From: AC-69 sp963751665
GTDB lineage: Bacteria > Actinomycetota > UBA4738 > HRBIN12
DNA length: 64,000 bases
Direction: 5' to 3'
Assembly: GCA_963751665.1 (NCBI GenBank)
Contig: CAVVVF010000003.1
Coordinates: forward strand, 113,834-177,833
A program made the translations under genes and the position numbers. The notes beneath the pieces were generated by a model, which saw nothing but the letters and a program-made list of their open reading frames with translations, did not search any database and was not told the DNA's origin. Within the stretch, counting starts at the first letter, position 1. Every line of letters starts with the position of its first letter. Of the stretch, positions 47,649 to 54,701 are shown piece after piece.

Positions 47649-47670
47649 AGTGGAGACGAGCGGACTCGAA
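47649..47670 (-). repeat. att-like repeat at the tRNA-Ala 3' end
   Basis: Partner of the repeat at 43302-43323; covers the last 20 bases of tRNA-Ala and two bases beyond. Confidence 0.8.
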
Positions 47671-47723
47671 CCGCCGACCCCCTGCTTGCAAAGCAGGTGC
47701 TCTACCGACTGAGCTACGTCCCC
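47651..47723 (-). tRNA. tRNA-Ala (anticodon TGC)
   Basis: 73 bases. Acceptor GGGGACG pairs with CGTCTCC; D-arm GTAGCTCAGTCGGTAGAGC; anticodon stem-loop CCTGCTTTGCAAGCAGG with TGC; T-arm with GGTTCGAGTCC. CCA is not encoded. TATCAT at 47731-47736 on the minus strand may be its -10. It lies about 6.8 kb from tRNA-Ile. Confidence 0.97.
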
Positions 47724-47835
47724 GCCGTCCATGATAGGCGGCGGACGACGGCCCGGCCGTAGCAGCAAGGCTGGGAACGGAACCCTTCCCCGAACTCCGG
47801 TGTAGTGGGAGCATCACTTCTGGAGGGAGACCTTC

Positions 47836-48467
47836 ATGCGACGGACCCTGCTCGTGACGGCGGTCGCCACGGTGGTCGCTCAGCGTCCTCCATGTGGCCA
47901 GCCCAGGCGAAGGGGCTCGAGGAGCACGCCCGGGTGGTGGTCCGGGGTCCCGGGCTCGCCGATCCCATCCGGCTGAGCGGGGAGGAGGCGTTCGTCTTCG
48001 TTGGACGATCCGGAGCCTTCCAGCCTAAGTGGGACGTGCCCAACCTCGGGGGCGACCTCACGCCCGACGCGGATCTCGGCATGGCGTACCGGGCGGTCGT
48101 CACCCTGCGCTGCGGGAAGGGCAGGCAGGCCACGTACAGCCAAACCTTGTTCCCGGAGGCGCCCGGCGGGCTCCAGGTCCTCACTCCTCCTGGGGCCACG
48201 CAGTGCTACGGGATCGATGCCATGCCCGGGTACTGGCCGGCTGCGGACGAGCTCCTCACGCTGCTCGTGAGCAAAGGGTTGCCGGTGAGCACCGGCGAGC
48301 AGGGAACCGCCGACGACCGCTCCAAGGCCCAAGCCGTCGCGGGCGACGGGGGGTCCGGCGGGTCGTTCGGGGCAGGCCTGGCCATCACGATCGCGCTCGC
48401 GGTGGCCCTCGCGCTCCTGGGCATCGGCATCGGGCTCGCCGCGAGGCGGCGACGCGGGACGGCCTAA
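47836..48467 (+). CDS. Exported protein with C-terminal membrane anchor
   Basis: About 210 residues: signal peptide, an external domain (GPGLADPIRLSGEEAFVF, and Cys in TLRCGKG and GATQCYGID), then a Gly-rich linker, a C-terminal helix and an RRRR tail. No family recognised. One frame break near 47880 within or just after the signal peptide. ATG behind GGAGGGAG. Stop lies 9 bases from the end of the convergent Ser/Pro-rich gene. Confidence 0.7.
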
Positions 48468-48476
48468 CGCTACGCG

Positions 48477-49139
48477 CTACGGCGTCGGGGAGGCCGTGGG
48501 GCTGGGCGTCAGCGTGGGGCTCGGTGAAGGCGAGGGAGACGGTGAAGGCGACGGCGAGGGCGACGGCGAAGGCGACGGCGAAGGAGAAGGTGGGGGAAGC
48601 TCCTGCTGGACGGGGCCGTCGTCGGGGACGCGATCCAGGCACGTCCGAGGACACGACGGGCCGGTGAACTGGGTCACCACCCACCAGGAGTAGGACGTCC
48701 GGTTCGGCCCGAACCGAAGCTTGTCCAGGCCCACTGACAGGGTCGCGCCCTCCGGACCCTTCTTTCGGACGGCGATCCGTCCGACGATCGTGTCCGGACC
48801 ACGAGGCCGCCGGCGGAACAGCCTCCCGACAAGGTCGCGTCCGTTCGACCGTGCGACGGCGATGTAGTCCTCCTCCGCGTCTCCGCGCGTGTCGAGGAGC
48901 ACCAAGATGAACCCGCTGTCCCGGATGTCCCCCGCGGTCCAGTAGGCGAACGTGTGGATGGTCCACGTTGGCGGGCTGGGCTCGGCCGTGAACGCCACCG
49001 TCCTGACGTCGAGGCGACCCGCGGTGTCGTTTCCGTCCGCGTAGTCGTCGTGCGCCGCGAGCGCCATGGGAAGGCTCATCAGCAGGAGCCCTCCCAACAG
49101 CACGCCGGCGAGACACGCTAGGCCTAGGCTTTGCCTCAC
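48477..49139 (-). CDS. Secreted protein with Ser-Pro repeat tail
   Basis: 220 residues: signal peptide ending near ALA-AHD (about residue 29), a beta-rich domain (TIHTFAYWTAGDIRDSGFILVLLDTRGDAEEDY), a Cys pair (SCPRTCLD) and a C-terminal tail of about 14 Ser-Pro repeats, likely a wall-spanning spacer. GTG start at 49139 behind GGAGGA; it overlaps the end of the MauE-like gene by 4 bases, so it is the last gene of the Mau-like operon. Domain family not recognised. Confidence 0.75.
   Translation of the reverse strand: MRQSLGLACLAGVLLGGLLLMSLPMALAAHDDYADGNDTAGRLDVRTVAFTAEPSPPTWTIHTFAYWTAGDIRDSGFILVLLDTRGDAEEDYIAVARSNGRDLVGRLFRRRPRGPDTIVGRIAVRKKGPEGATLSVGLDKLRFGPNRTSYSWWVVTQFTGPSCPRTCLDRVPDDGPVQQELPPPSPSPSPSPSPSPSPSPSPSPSPSPTLTPSPTASPTP
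48507..48599. repeat. Hexanucleotide repeat encoding Ser-Pro units
   Basis: Tandem GGCGAC/GGCGAA/GGTGAA hexamers that encode alternating Ser and Pro on the minus strand. Slippage could change the tail length. Coding, not CRISPR. Confidence 0.8.
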
Positions 49140-50266
49140 GTGGTCCTCCTGGCGCGGAGGGATCGGAGGGATGAGGCGAGCGTCCACGCCGTCACCACAA
49201 GACCGGTAACCACGAGGGCCGCCGGGAGCGCGTCGCCGGCTGTTGGAAGGCCCGGCAGGGCGGGGCGGGGCGCGTCGGAGCCGCCGAAGGCGGCGATCGA
49301 CGCGCCGCCGGCCAGGACTGCGTTTCGAAGGAGCAGGATCCGGTAGTCCCGCGGCTCGCTGGTCCCGAAGCATCCACAAGCCACCGCGTCCCCGAGCCGC
49401 CGGCGCGCCTGGAGGATCGCGGCCGAGAAGGCGGCCAGCATCACCAGGGCGGCGACTCCGGCCGTCCGGTGCATCCCCAGCACGACCAGGCCAACGACCG
49501 CGGCCTCGGCGACCGGCACCCCGACCCCTGAAGTCCGCTCCAACCACTGCGGCAGCCAATAGGCCGCCAGGACCCGGCGCCAGGAGTCGGGACGAGCGAG
49601 CTTGGCCCCGGCCGACCAGGCGAACGCGGCACCGAGCACGGCCGCGGCCATCCCGGCGATGTGCAGGTCACCCGTCGGGAGCACGGCCGCTGCGGCCACG
49701 GCCACCGCGAGGAGCGCCGCGACGTGGGCCGCTCGCCAAGCCGGGGAGGAGGCGCTCCGGGCCAGCCGGGCCACCATCGTCGAGCCCTCCTCGGGCGATC
49801 GCACCCGAGCCGCCACGAGCACCGACAGGCCTCGGGCCAGCCCGAACGGGGCCACGATGGCCGCCCCCACGAGGGGCCTCCCCGAGGCGGCCGCGGCCAA
49901 CGCCACCACCACCAGCGTCCCATGGGTGAGGTACGTGAGGAACCCGACGCCCAGCCCCGCCCCGTACAGGAAGGCCGCCACCGGTACGGAGAAGAACGTC
50001 CGCCACCACTGTGGGACTTGCCTACGGAGCTGCGGCACCGGCATCGACAGGACGCTCGCCTCTCGCACCAGGTACAGCGCGGCGACGAGAGCGATGAGGA
50101 GCGCCCCGCTCCCTCCCCATGGCGCCCCGAGCAACGAGCCCGCCGCACCGAGGATCGCGCCGAAGGCCGCCGCGGACGCCACCGCGCCCGTCACGTGGAG
50201 CGAGACGCTTCCAGCCCACCTTCCGGCTCGTCCCCCGTGGACCACGGGGGTGATGGTCTCCACCAT
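49136..50266 (-). CDS. MauE/DoxX-like membrane protein of methylamine-utilisation type
   Basis: 376 residues with about nine transmembrane helices. The N-terminal half resembles CcdA-like thiol transporters (FYGAGLGVGFLTYLTHGT type segment LYGAGLGVGFLTYLTHG); the C-terminal half is MauE-like with the hallmark CGCFG (GDAVACGCFGTSEPRDY) near the last helices. MauE proteins work with MauD to make disulfides in the MADH light chain. A perfect 9-base inverted repeat (50232-50250) lies within its first codons. It overlaps the next gene downstream and follows the 25-codon reading frame. Confidence 0.8.
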   Translation of the reverse strand: MVETITPVVHGGRAGRWAGSVSLHVTGAVASAAAFGAILGAAGSLLGAPWGGSGALLIALVAALYLVREASVLSMPVPQLRRQVPQWWRTFFSVPVAAFLYGAGLGVGFLTYLTHGTLVVVALAAAASGRPLVGAAIVAPFGLARGLSVLVAARVRSPEEGSTMVARLARSASSPAWRAAHVAALLAVAVAAAAVLPTGDLHIAGMAAAVLGAAFAWSAGAKLARPDSWRRVLAAYWLPQWLERTSGVGVPVAEAAVVGLVVLGMHRTAGVAALVMLAAFSAAILQARRRLGDAVACGCFGTSEPRDYRILLLRNAVLAGGASIAAFGGSDAPRPALPGLPTAGDALPAALVVTGLVVTAWTLASSLRSLRARRTT

Positions 50267-50275
50267 CGAGAGCCC

Positions 50276-50353
50276 TCAGGGACCGAAGAGCGTGGAGATG
50301 CCCGCGACGATCGACGCGACGACCACGGCGATCGTTACGGGCTCGCTCAACAT
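50276..50353 (-). CDS. 25-residue single-helix micropeptide (candidate)
   Basis: ATG 50353 overlaps the end of the Cys-rich gene by 7 bases and the frame ends at TGA 50276. The peptide is almost entirely hydrophobic (VTIAVVVASIVAGISTLFG), so it would form one membrane helix. It fills the only gap between the Cys-rich gene and the MauE-like gene. Translation is unproven; too short to assign to a family. Confidence 0.4.
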   Translation of the reverse strand: MLSEPVTIAVVVASIVAGISTLFGP

Positions 50354-50874
50354 GCCATGTTGAGCTCCCGGTACGCGATGCAGAAGACTCGAAGGGCGTC
50401 CGGGCAGTACCCCCGAACCGAGGCGTCGCCGTTGATACGGATGTTCGAGGTCGAGCAGCAGTCCTGGATGTGGCGGACCCGCCCGGCGCAGCATCGGCTC
50501 CAGCCACCCCCGTAGCGCGGATCCTTCACCCCCGGATACTCGTCGGGGACCCGGGTCTGGCAGATCTTCCTTCGTCGCTGTCGGGGGTCTGTGTAGATCC
50601 GGCCGTCGTCGTCCACGGGATAGCCGTGAACCGGATGCACCGGGTAGCCGAAGGCGTCAACACGCGTGAGTGGTGCGAACGGGTGCGGGCACGACCCGGT
50701 GGTGTACAGGTGGCCGCAGATGTGGTGGGCTTCCGCCCGCTCGGGCGCGAGCGCGACGGCGACGAACGATCCGCCAGCCAGGGCGACCACGGCCCGTCCC
50801 ACCTTGCCCAGGAACGAGCGCCTGCTCGTCCGGCGGGCCAGCTCGACGGGCATGCGGGCGAGCTCGGGGCGCAT
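50347..50874 (-). CDS. Tat-exported Cys-rich protein, methylamine dehydrogenase light-chain-like
   Basis: 175 residues. A Tat signal (RRSFLGKVG, hydrophobic core, AEA) is followed by a mature part with 10 Cys: HHICGH, TGSC, KIC, RCC, DCC, GYC, VFC, MAC. The Cys spacing and the flanking MauD- and MauE-like genes suggest a relative of the MADH light chain (MauA). Only one Trp (GGGWSRCC) is present, so the two-Trp cofactor TTQ cannot form. No heavy-chain or mauG gene is present. ATG overlaps the MauD-like stop (TGATG). Family assignment rests mainly on context. Confidence 0.55.
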   Translation of the reverse strand: MRPELARMPVELARRTSRRSFLGKVGRAVVALAGGSFVAVALAPERAEAHHICGHLYTTGSCPHPFAPLTRVDAFGYPVHPVHGYPVDDDGRIYTDPRQRRRKICQTRVPDEYPGVKDPRYGGGWSRCCAGRVRHIQDCCSTSNIRINGDASVRGYCPDALRVFCIAYRELNMAC

Positions 50875-51386
50875 CAGCCCGCCCGGGCCTCCTGGAGCTC
50901 AGAGGTCATCCGGCGGGCGGCCGTGTCGACCAGCCCCTCCAACTGTTCCAGGTCATTCACCGTGCCCTTGGCCCTGACGACCCCGGACGGGTCGAGGATC
51001 ACGACGAACGGAACGCCCGGGACGGCCCAGGCCCGCTCGGCCTCCGGATCGGACACGACCTGCGGGACCAGCCCCGCCGCCCTCGCCGCCGCGGGGACCG
51101 ACGGGCGGACCTGCTCGCAGACCGGACAGGTCGAGGACTCGAACACGACCAGGCGGCCACCGCCCGGGCCTCCCAGGTCGACGGCCGAGCCGTCCGCCGC
51201 CCTGGCGCGAAGAAGGGGCGGCGTCTGGCCGAGCGGCGGCCCCTCGTCGTCGATCTCCAGGGCGCCGAGCGGGCCCAGCCGAAGGTGCAGCACGCCGACC
51301 TGGCGGGCCAGGGCCACGACCACGACGCACACTGCGATGAGCAGGAACCACTGGACGGCGAAGGCTGCCATCCACCACCCCGGCAC
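50874..51386 (-). CDS. MauD/TlpA-like membrane thioredoxin
   Basis: 170 residues. One N-terminal helix (WMAAFAVQWFLLIAVCVVVVALARQ), then the MauD-type GVLHLRLGPLGALEIDDEGPPLG, and a thioredoxin fold with active site STCPVCEQVRP and a cis-Pro region VPGVPFVVILDP. It should exchange disulfides outside the membrane and hand electrons to or from the MauE-like protein. GTG start 51386 lies 5 bases after the repeat protein's stop, behind GGAGG. Part of the same operon as the Cys-rich exported protein. Confidence 0.85.
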   Translation of the reverse strand: MPGWWMAAFAVQWFLLIAVCVVVVALARQVGVLHLRLGPLGALEIDDEGPPLGQTPPLLRARAADGSAVDLGGPGGGRLVVFESSTCPVCEQVRPSVPAAARAAGLVPQVVSDPEAERAWAVPGVPFVVILDPSGVVRAKGTVNDLEQLEGLVDTAARRMTSELQEARAG

Positions 51387-51391
51387 GAGCG

Positions 51392-52012
51392 CTAGGCCTC
51401 CCCCCGCGCGGGGACGGACTCGACCTCGGTCAGGTCCACGAAGGGGAGCTTCTCCGGGGCCATCCAGCTCGGCTCTCCCTTCTTGTCCATGAACTGGATC
51501 ACCGGCGTGCCCTCCGCCGTGAGTCCCATGATGGCCCGGAGCTCGCCGTCCTTGTTCAACAGGCGCAGGATGGGCGAGCCCTCGGCTGCCAGGCCCAGCC
51601 TGGCCCGCACCTTCCCGTCCTCGTCCTGGAGCGAGATGGTGGGAGATCCCTGCTGCGCCAGGCTGTACACGAAGCCGAGCTGTCCGTCCTTGTTCCGGAG
51701 CGCGAGCGTCGGCGAGCCCTCGGTCGACAGTCCGAACTTCGCCCGGACCTTCCCGTTGTGGTCCACCATGGCCATGCTGGCCGAGCCGTCTGAGAACAGG
51801 CCGAAGGTGGCTCGGACCTTGCCCTCGTCGTCGGCGATGGCCAGGCCGGCGGAGCCGTCGAGCTGAACCCCGAACCGGGCCCGCAGCCGCTCGTCCGGGC
51901 CGTAGAACGCGACGAACGGCGAGTCGTCGTTCGTCACCCCAAGCCGGGCCCGCACTCGCCCTTGCGAATCCTCGACCTCGATCTCGCCCGTGCGTACGAC
52001 GCGTTTCTTCAT
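51392..52012 (-). CDS. Protein of seven exact 23-residue repeats
   Basis: 206 residues without signal or membrane segment. Residues 17-177 are seven gapless 23-residue repeats of the type (D/N)G-K-V-R-A-R-L-G-L-x-x-x-G-S-P-x-L-x-L-x-D/N-x, flanked by a basic N-terminus (MKKRVVRTGEIEVEDS) and a 29-residue C-terminus. The strand-turn-strand pattern suggests a beta-solenoid or propeller. Seven units is the number expected for a closed propeller, but blades of 23 residues would be very short. First gene of the Mau-like operon; GAGGGG precedes the ATG. No known function. Confidence 0.75.
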   Translation of the reverse strand: MKKRVVRTGEIEVEDSQGRVRARLGVTNDDSPFVAFYGPDERLRARFGVQLDGSAGLAIADDEGKVRATFGLFSDGSASMAMVDHNGKVRAKFGLSTEGSPTLALRNKDGQLGFVYSLAQQGSPTISLQDEDGKVRARLGLAAEGSPILRLLNKDGELRAIMGLTAEGTPVIQFMDKKGEPSWMAPEKLPFVDLTEVESVPARGEA

Positions 52013-52243
52013 GGTTCTGCCCCTCGCTGCCAGCCACCCGTGCTCGCCGCTAGCATGGCGCGACCGGCGACCTATCGCAAAGTACCCGGGTACGGGTGGG
52101 GGTCAAGCACATCGAAGGGATGGCGGGATCGGTCGGCGGGGCCGGAAATGAGAAGCCGCCGAAACCCGAAGGTCCCAGCGGCCTCTCGGACTGCACTGTA
52201 CGGGACGGCGAGTTCGCCGGTCAAGCCGCGCCTCCTTGTCTTG
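52013..52243. promoter_or_regulatory. Intergenic region with palindrome, upstream of the Mau-like operon
   Basis: 231 bases between the repeat protein and the racemase gene. It holds a perfect 12-base palindrome, GTACCCGGGTAC (52082-52093), 70 bases upstream of the operon's ATG. No gene is evident. Confidence 0.4.
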
Positions 52244-53357
52244 TCACTCTTTCTTCAGAACCTCGGTCCGCAGGGTGCACTGGGCCAGCCGGTCGGGACG
52301 GGGTATCACGCCGATCCCCGGGTCTGCTGGCACCGCCATCGTGCCGTCCGGATCCATGTCGAACGGTTCGGTGATGTCGTCGTGGAAGTACCGCCGGCTC
52401 GCGCTGGTGTCGCCGGGGAGCACGAAGCCGGGGAGCGCGGCGAGCGCCAGGTTGGTGGCCCGGCCGATCCCGGTCTCCAGCATGCCCCCGCACCACACCG
52501 GTACGCCTCGGGCAAGGCAGGCGTCGTGGACACGCTTCGCCTCCAAGAGGCCGCCGACCCTGCCCTGCTTGACGTTCACGATGCGGCACGAGCCGAGCTC
52601 GATCGCCGCCTCCGCATGGGCCGCCGAGCGGATCGACTCGTCGAGGCAGATGTCGGTCCGGATCTCGCCGCTGGAGCTTGGCGTGCTCGACCAGGTCCTC
52701 GTGATGGAGCGGCTGCTCCAGCATCAGAAGGTCGAAGCGATCGAGCGCCCGGAAGGTCGGGGCGTCGTCGAGCGAGTAGGCCGCGTTCGCGTCGACCGAC
52801 AGGCTGGCTACCGGGTTCGCCTCCCGGACCGCCGCGACACGGTCGACGTCGAGGCCCGGCTGGATCTTGAGCTTGACGCGGCGATATCCCTCGGCCATGT
52901 ACCCGGCCACCTCCTCCAGCAGCTGTTCGGTGCTCGGCGGGATGCCGACCGACACGCCGCACGCCACGCGGTCCTTGTCGGCGCCGAGGTACGCGGCGAG
53001 GGACTCACCCCGGGCCCGGAGCTCCGCATCCAGGACCGCGTTCACCAGGGTGGCCTTAGCCATAGGGTTCCCCCGGACGAAGGCGAAGACGCCACCGAGG
53101 TCCTCGGCCCGGACCTCGCCGGCTTCGAACAGCGCCGGCGCCAGGAAGTCCCGGAGGAGGAGCCACGCGCCCTCGTTGAACTCCTCGGAGAAGCCGGGGT
53201 CGGGCCCGGCGACGCACTCCGCCCACCCCTCGGCGTCGTCGGTCTCCACCCTAGCCAGGATGCAGGCCTTCTCGGTCTCCTCGCCGAAGCTGGTGCGGAA
53301 CGGACGGACCAGGGGGAGCGCGATCAGGCGGAGCTCGATCGCTCGGGCGACCGTCAT
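52244..53357 (-). CDS. Enolase-superfamily racemase/synthase (MenC / N-succinylamino acid racemase type)
   Basis: About 371 residues of the MLE subgroup: KxK pair in VKLKIQPG, metal ligands in DANAAYS and LEQPL, and the second base Lys in RIVNVKQGRVGG. The family covers o-succinylbenzoate synthase (menaquinone) and N-succinyl- or N-acylamino acid racemase. One frame break near 52680. Its ATG overlaps the GNAT stop (ATGA); this acetyltransferase-racemase pairing points to the amino acid racemase role, since no men gene is near. Confidence 0.88.
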
Positions 53358-54211
53358 GCCAGTTCGCCGGCCGCGGTGGCCGGAACCGTAAGGACGTACC
53401 TCGGCCCCTCGGGCTCGCGGGTGAAACCGAGCACGATCATGCCGAGGTCGAAGCACCGGCCGAGGACCTCGCCCACGGCGTCACGCCACTCCGAGGCGAG
53501 AGCGGGATCCCGTTCCTTGAGTCCCGAGTAGTCGGCTGGGATGCTCACTCGCACGGTCCCGCCCGCCGCCACCCTCGGCTCCTCCCCCCGCTCCGGCTTG
53601 GGCATCCCCAGCGGCCCGCTCGCACGGAGGGCCGCCACCTCCGGCCCAATTGGGGCCGCGTATGGCGCGATCACGTGATCCAGGTCCCATCGGACCACGA
53701 GCCGGTCGCTCCGGTCGCCACGGTTCAGCACATCGCGTCATCGCGCCGTAGAAGTTCCGATGGAACCGGTCGCACAACACGCCGAGCTTGTTTAGGTTGA
53801 AGTGGGCGTTTCGGGCCTGGAGCGGATCGAAGGTCCACCGGACCACGCGATAGCCCGCATCCATGGCCTGCGCCCGTTGCGCCAGCTTCAGTGCGTAGCC
53901 GACGCCACGGGACCGCAACCCTGGGAGAACCGCCAGCATGTGCGAGTGCACGTGCGGCCCATCCCGGTCCAAGCCCACCCACCCAGGACGTAGCCGACCA
54001 GCTCGCCCTGCCGGAACGCCCCGTACGGCTCGTTGCCGCTGTCGGCCAGGGCCCGGAGCATCTCCCGGGGAACGAGCTGGTGCTCTCCCCAGGTCGCCAC
54101 CATCACACGGAGGATCCGATCGGCGTCCTCGATGGCCGACAGTGGCCGGACCTCGACGTCCGCCGCCATCGCGGCGTCCTCCGCCAGCTTCCAGGCATCG
54201 TTCCCCGCCAT
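53354..54211 (-). CDS. GNAT-superfamily acetyltransferase (COG3375 type)
   Basis: About 286 residues. The N-terminal GNAT fold has the acetyl-CoA loop in PGLRSRGVGYALK and FDPLQARNAHFNLNKLGV; the C-terminal extension with LNRGDRSDRLVVRWDL is typical of COG3375 proteins. Probably acylates an amino acid that the coupled racemase then uses. Breaks near 53975 and 53735. Two starts are possible: ATG 54211 with a TAGACT -10 ten bases upstream (leaderless), or ATG 54169 behind GGAGG. Confidence 0.8.
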
Positions 54212-54221
54212 GGCGCGCGCG

Positions 54222-54227
54222 AGTCTA
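54222..54227 (-). promoter_or_regulatory. Putative -10 element (GNAT gene)
   Basis: TAGACT on the minus strand, 10 bases before ATG 54211. Confidence 0.35.
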
Positions 54228-54256
54228 CCCCGCACCGTTCACGGACCGAGGAAGGC

Positions 54257-54287
54257 GAAGGGCCCGTGCCGCCGGCACGGGCCCTTC
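54257..54287 (-). terminator. Strong hairpin terminator
   Basis: Perfect 14-base stem (GAAGGGCCCGTGCC with its complement) and a 3-base loop, 24 bases downstream of the small gene that follows tRNA-Ile. No U-tract, as is common for actinobacterial terminators; the hairpin is symmetric and could act on both strands. Confidence 0.75.
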
Positions 54288-54310
54288 ACCCACGTCCTCT
54301 TGCCTGAGGG

Positions 54311-54487
54311 CTAGCCGCCCTCGGGAGGCGGAAGCTCCTGCCACTCGTCCTCGCCGAAGTCCTGTCCCCGCCGGCGCTTGAAGAACGCCACGACCCCGGC
54401 GATGATCGCGCCTATGAACGCAAGCCGCAGCAGCTTCCCGAAGAAGCCGCGCTTCTTCTTCTCGTCAGATCCGGTGTCCCCACCCAT
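54311..54487 (-). CDS. 58-residue DLW-39-like small membrane protein
   Basis: Charged N-terminus (GSDEKKKRG), one transmembrane helix (about residues 16-36), a basic segment KRRRGQ, and an acidic tail (DFGEDEWQELPPPEGG). Size, topology and place right behind tRNA-Ile near gyrA recall the actinobacterial DLW-39 family, but the DLW motif itself is not present. ATG 54487 has a GAAAGGAG-type site upstream (on the minus strand). It shares the tRNA-Ile transcript and ends before a strong hairpin. Confidence 0.65.
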   Translation of the reverse strand: MGGDTGSDEKKKRGFFGKLLRLAFIGAIIAGVVAFFKRRRGQDFGEDEWQELPPPEGG

Positions 54488-54509
54488 CAGGGTCCATCTC
54501 CTTTCGCAG

Positions 54510-54584
54510 TGGGCCTGGTTGGACTTGAACCAACGACCTCATCCTTATCAGGGATGCGCTCTAACCGTGCTGAGCTACAGGCCC
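54510..54584 (-). tRNA. tRNA-Ile (anticodon GAT)
   Basis: 75 bases. Acceptor GGGCCTG pairs with CAGGCCC; D-arm GCTCAGCACGGTTAGAGC; anticodon arm CATCCCTGATAAGGATG with GAT; T-arm GTTGGTTCAAGTCCAAC. CCA not encoded. Position next to gyrA and DUF3566 is the usual one in actinobacteria. Confidence 0.97.
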
Positions 54585-54624
54585 GAAGGAGCCGCCACAT
54601 GACCTCCTACCGCGGCCGTGGGCA

Positions 54625-54654
54625 AGCCTACGCATGGCTCGAACGGGCTGTCAA
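54625..54654 (-). promoter_or_regulatory. Promoter of tRNA-Ile
   Basis: Minus strand: TTGACA (-35, 54649-54654), an 18-base spacer and TAGGCT (-10, 54625-54630), about 40 bases upstream of the tRNA. Confidence 0.7.
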
Positions 54655-54701
54655 TGTTCCGTCTGACCTGGGCGTTCTCGTTCGCGGAGCTGCGCGCGCC
54701 G

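Larger units (their letters stand above)
43302..47670. mobile_element. Putative integrated island at tRNA-Ala(TGC), about 4.35 kb
   Basis: Bounded by two 22-base direct repeats, one forming the 3' end of the intact tRNA-Ala gene and the other a free copy. This is the signature left by tyrosine-recombinase integration into tRNA 3' ends. Contents are a SnoaL-like gene, a secreted protein, a sigma factor and two beta-propeller membrane proteins. No integrase, relaxase or phage gene is seen, so it would be a remnant or an element mobilised in trans. tRNA-Ile and tRNA-Ala, adjacent in related genomes, are separated here. Confidence 0.6.

Noticed and set aside
48507..48599. Short tandem repeats resembling a CRISPR array
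   Set aside because: Hexamers without spacers that encode Ser-Pro units in frame; no cas genes in the window.
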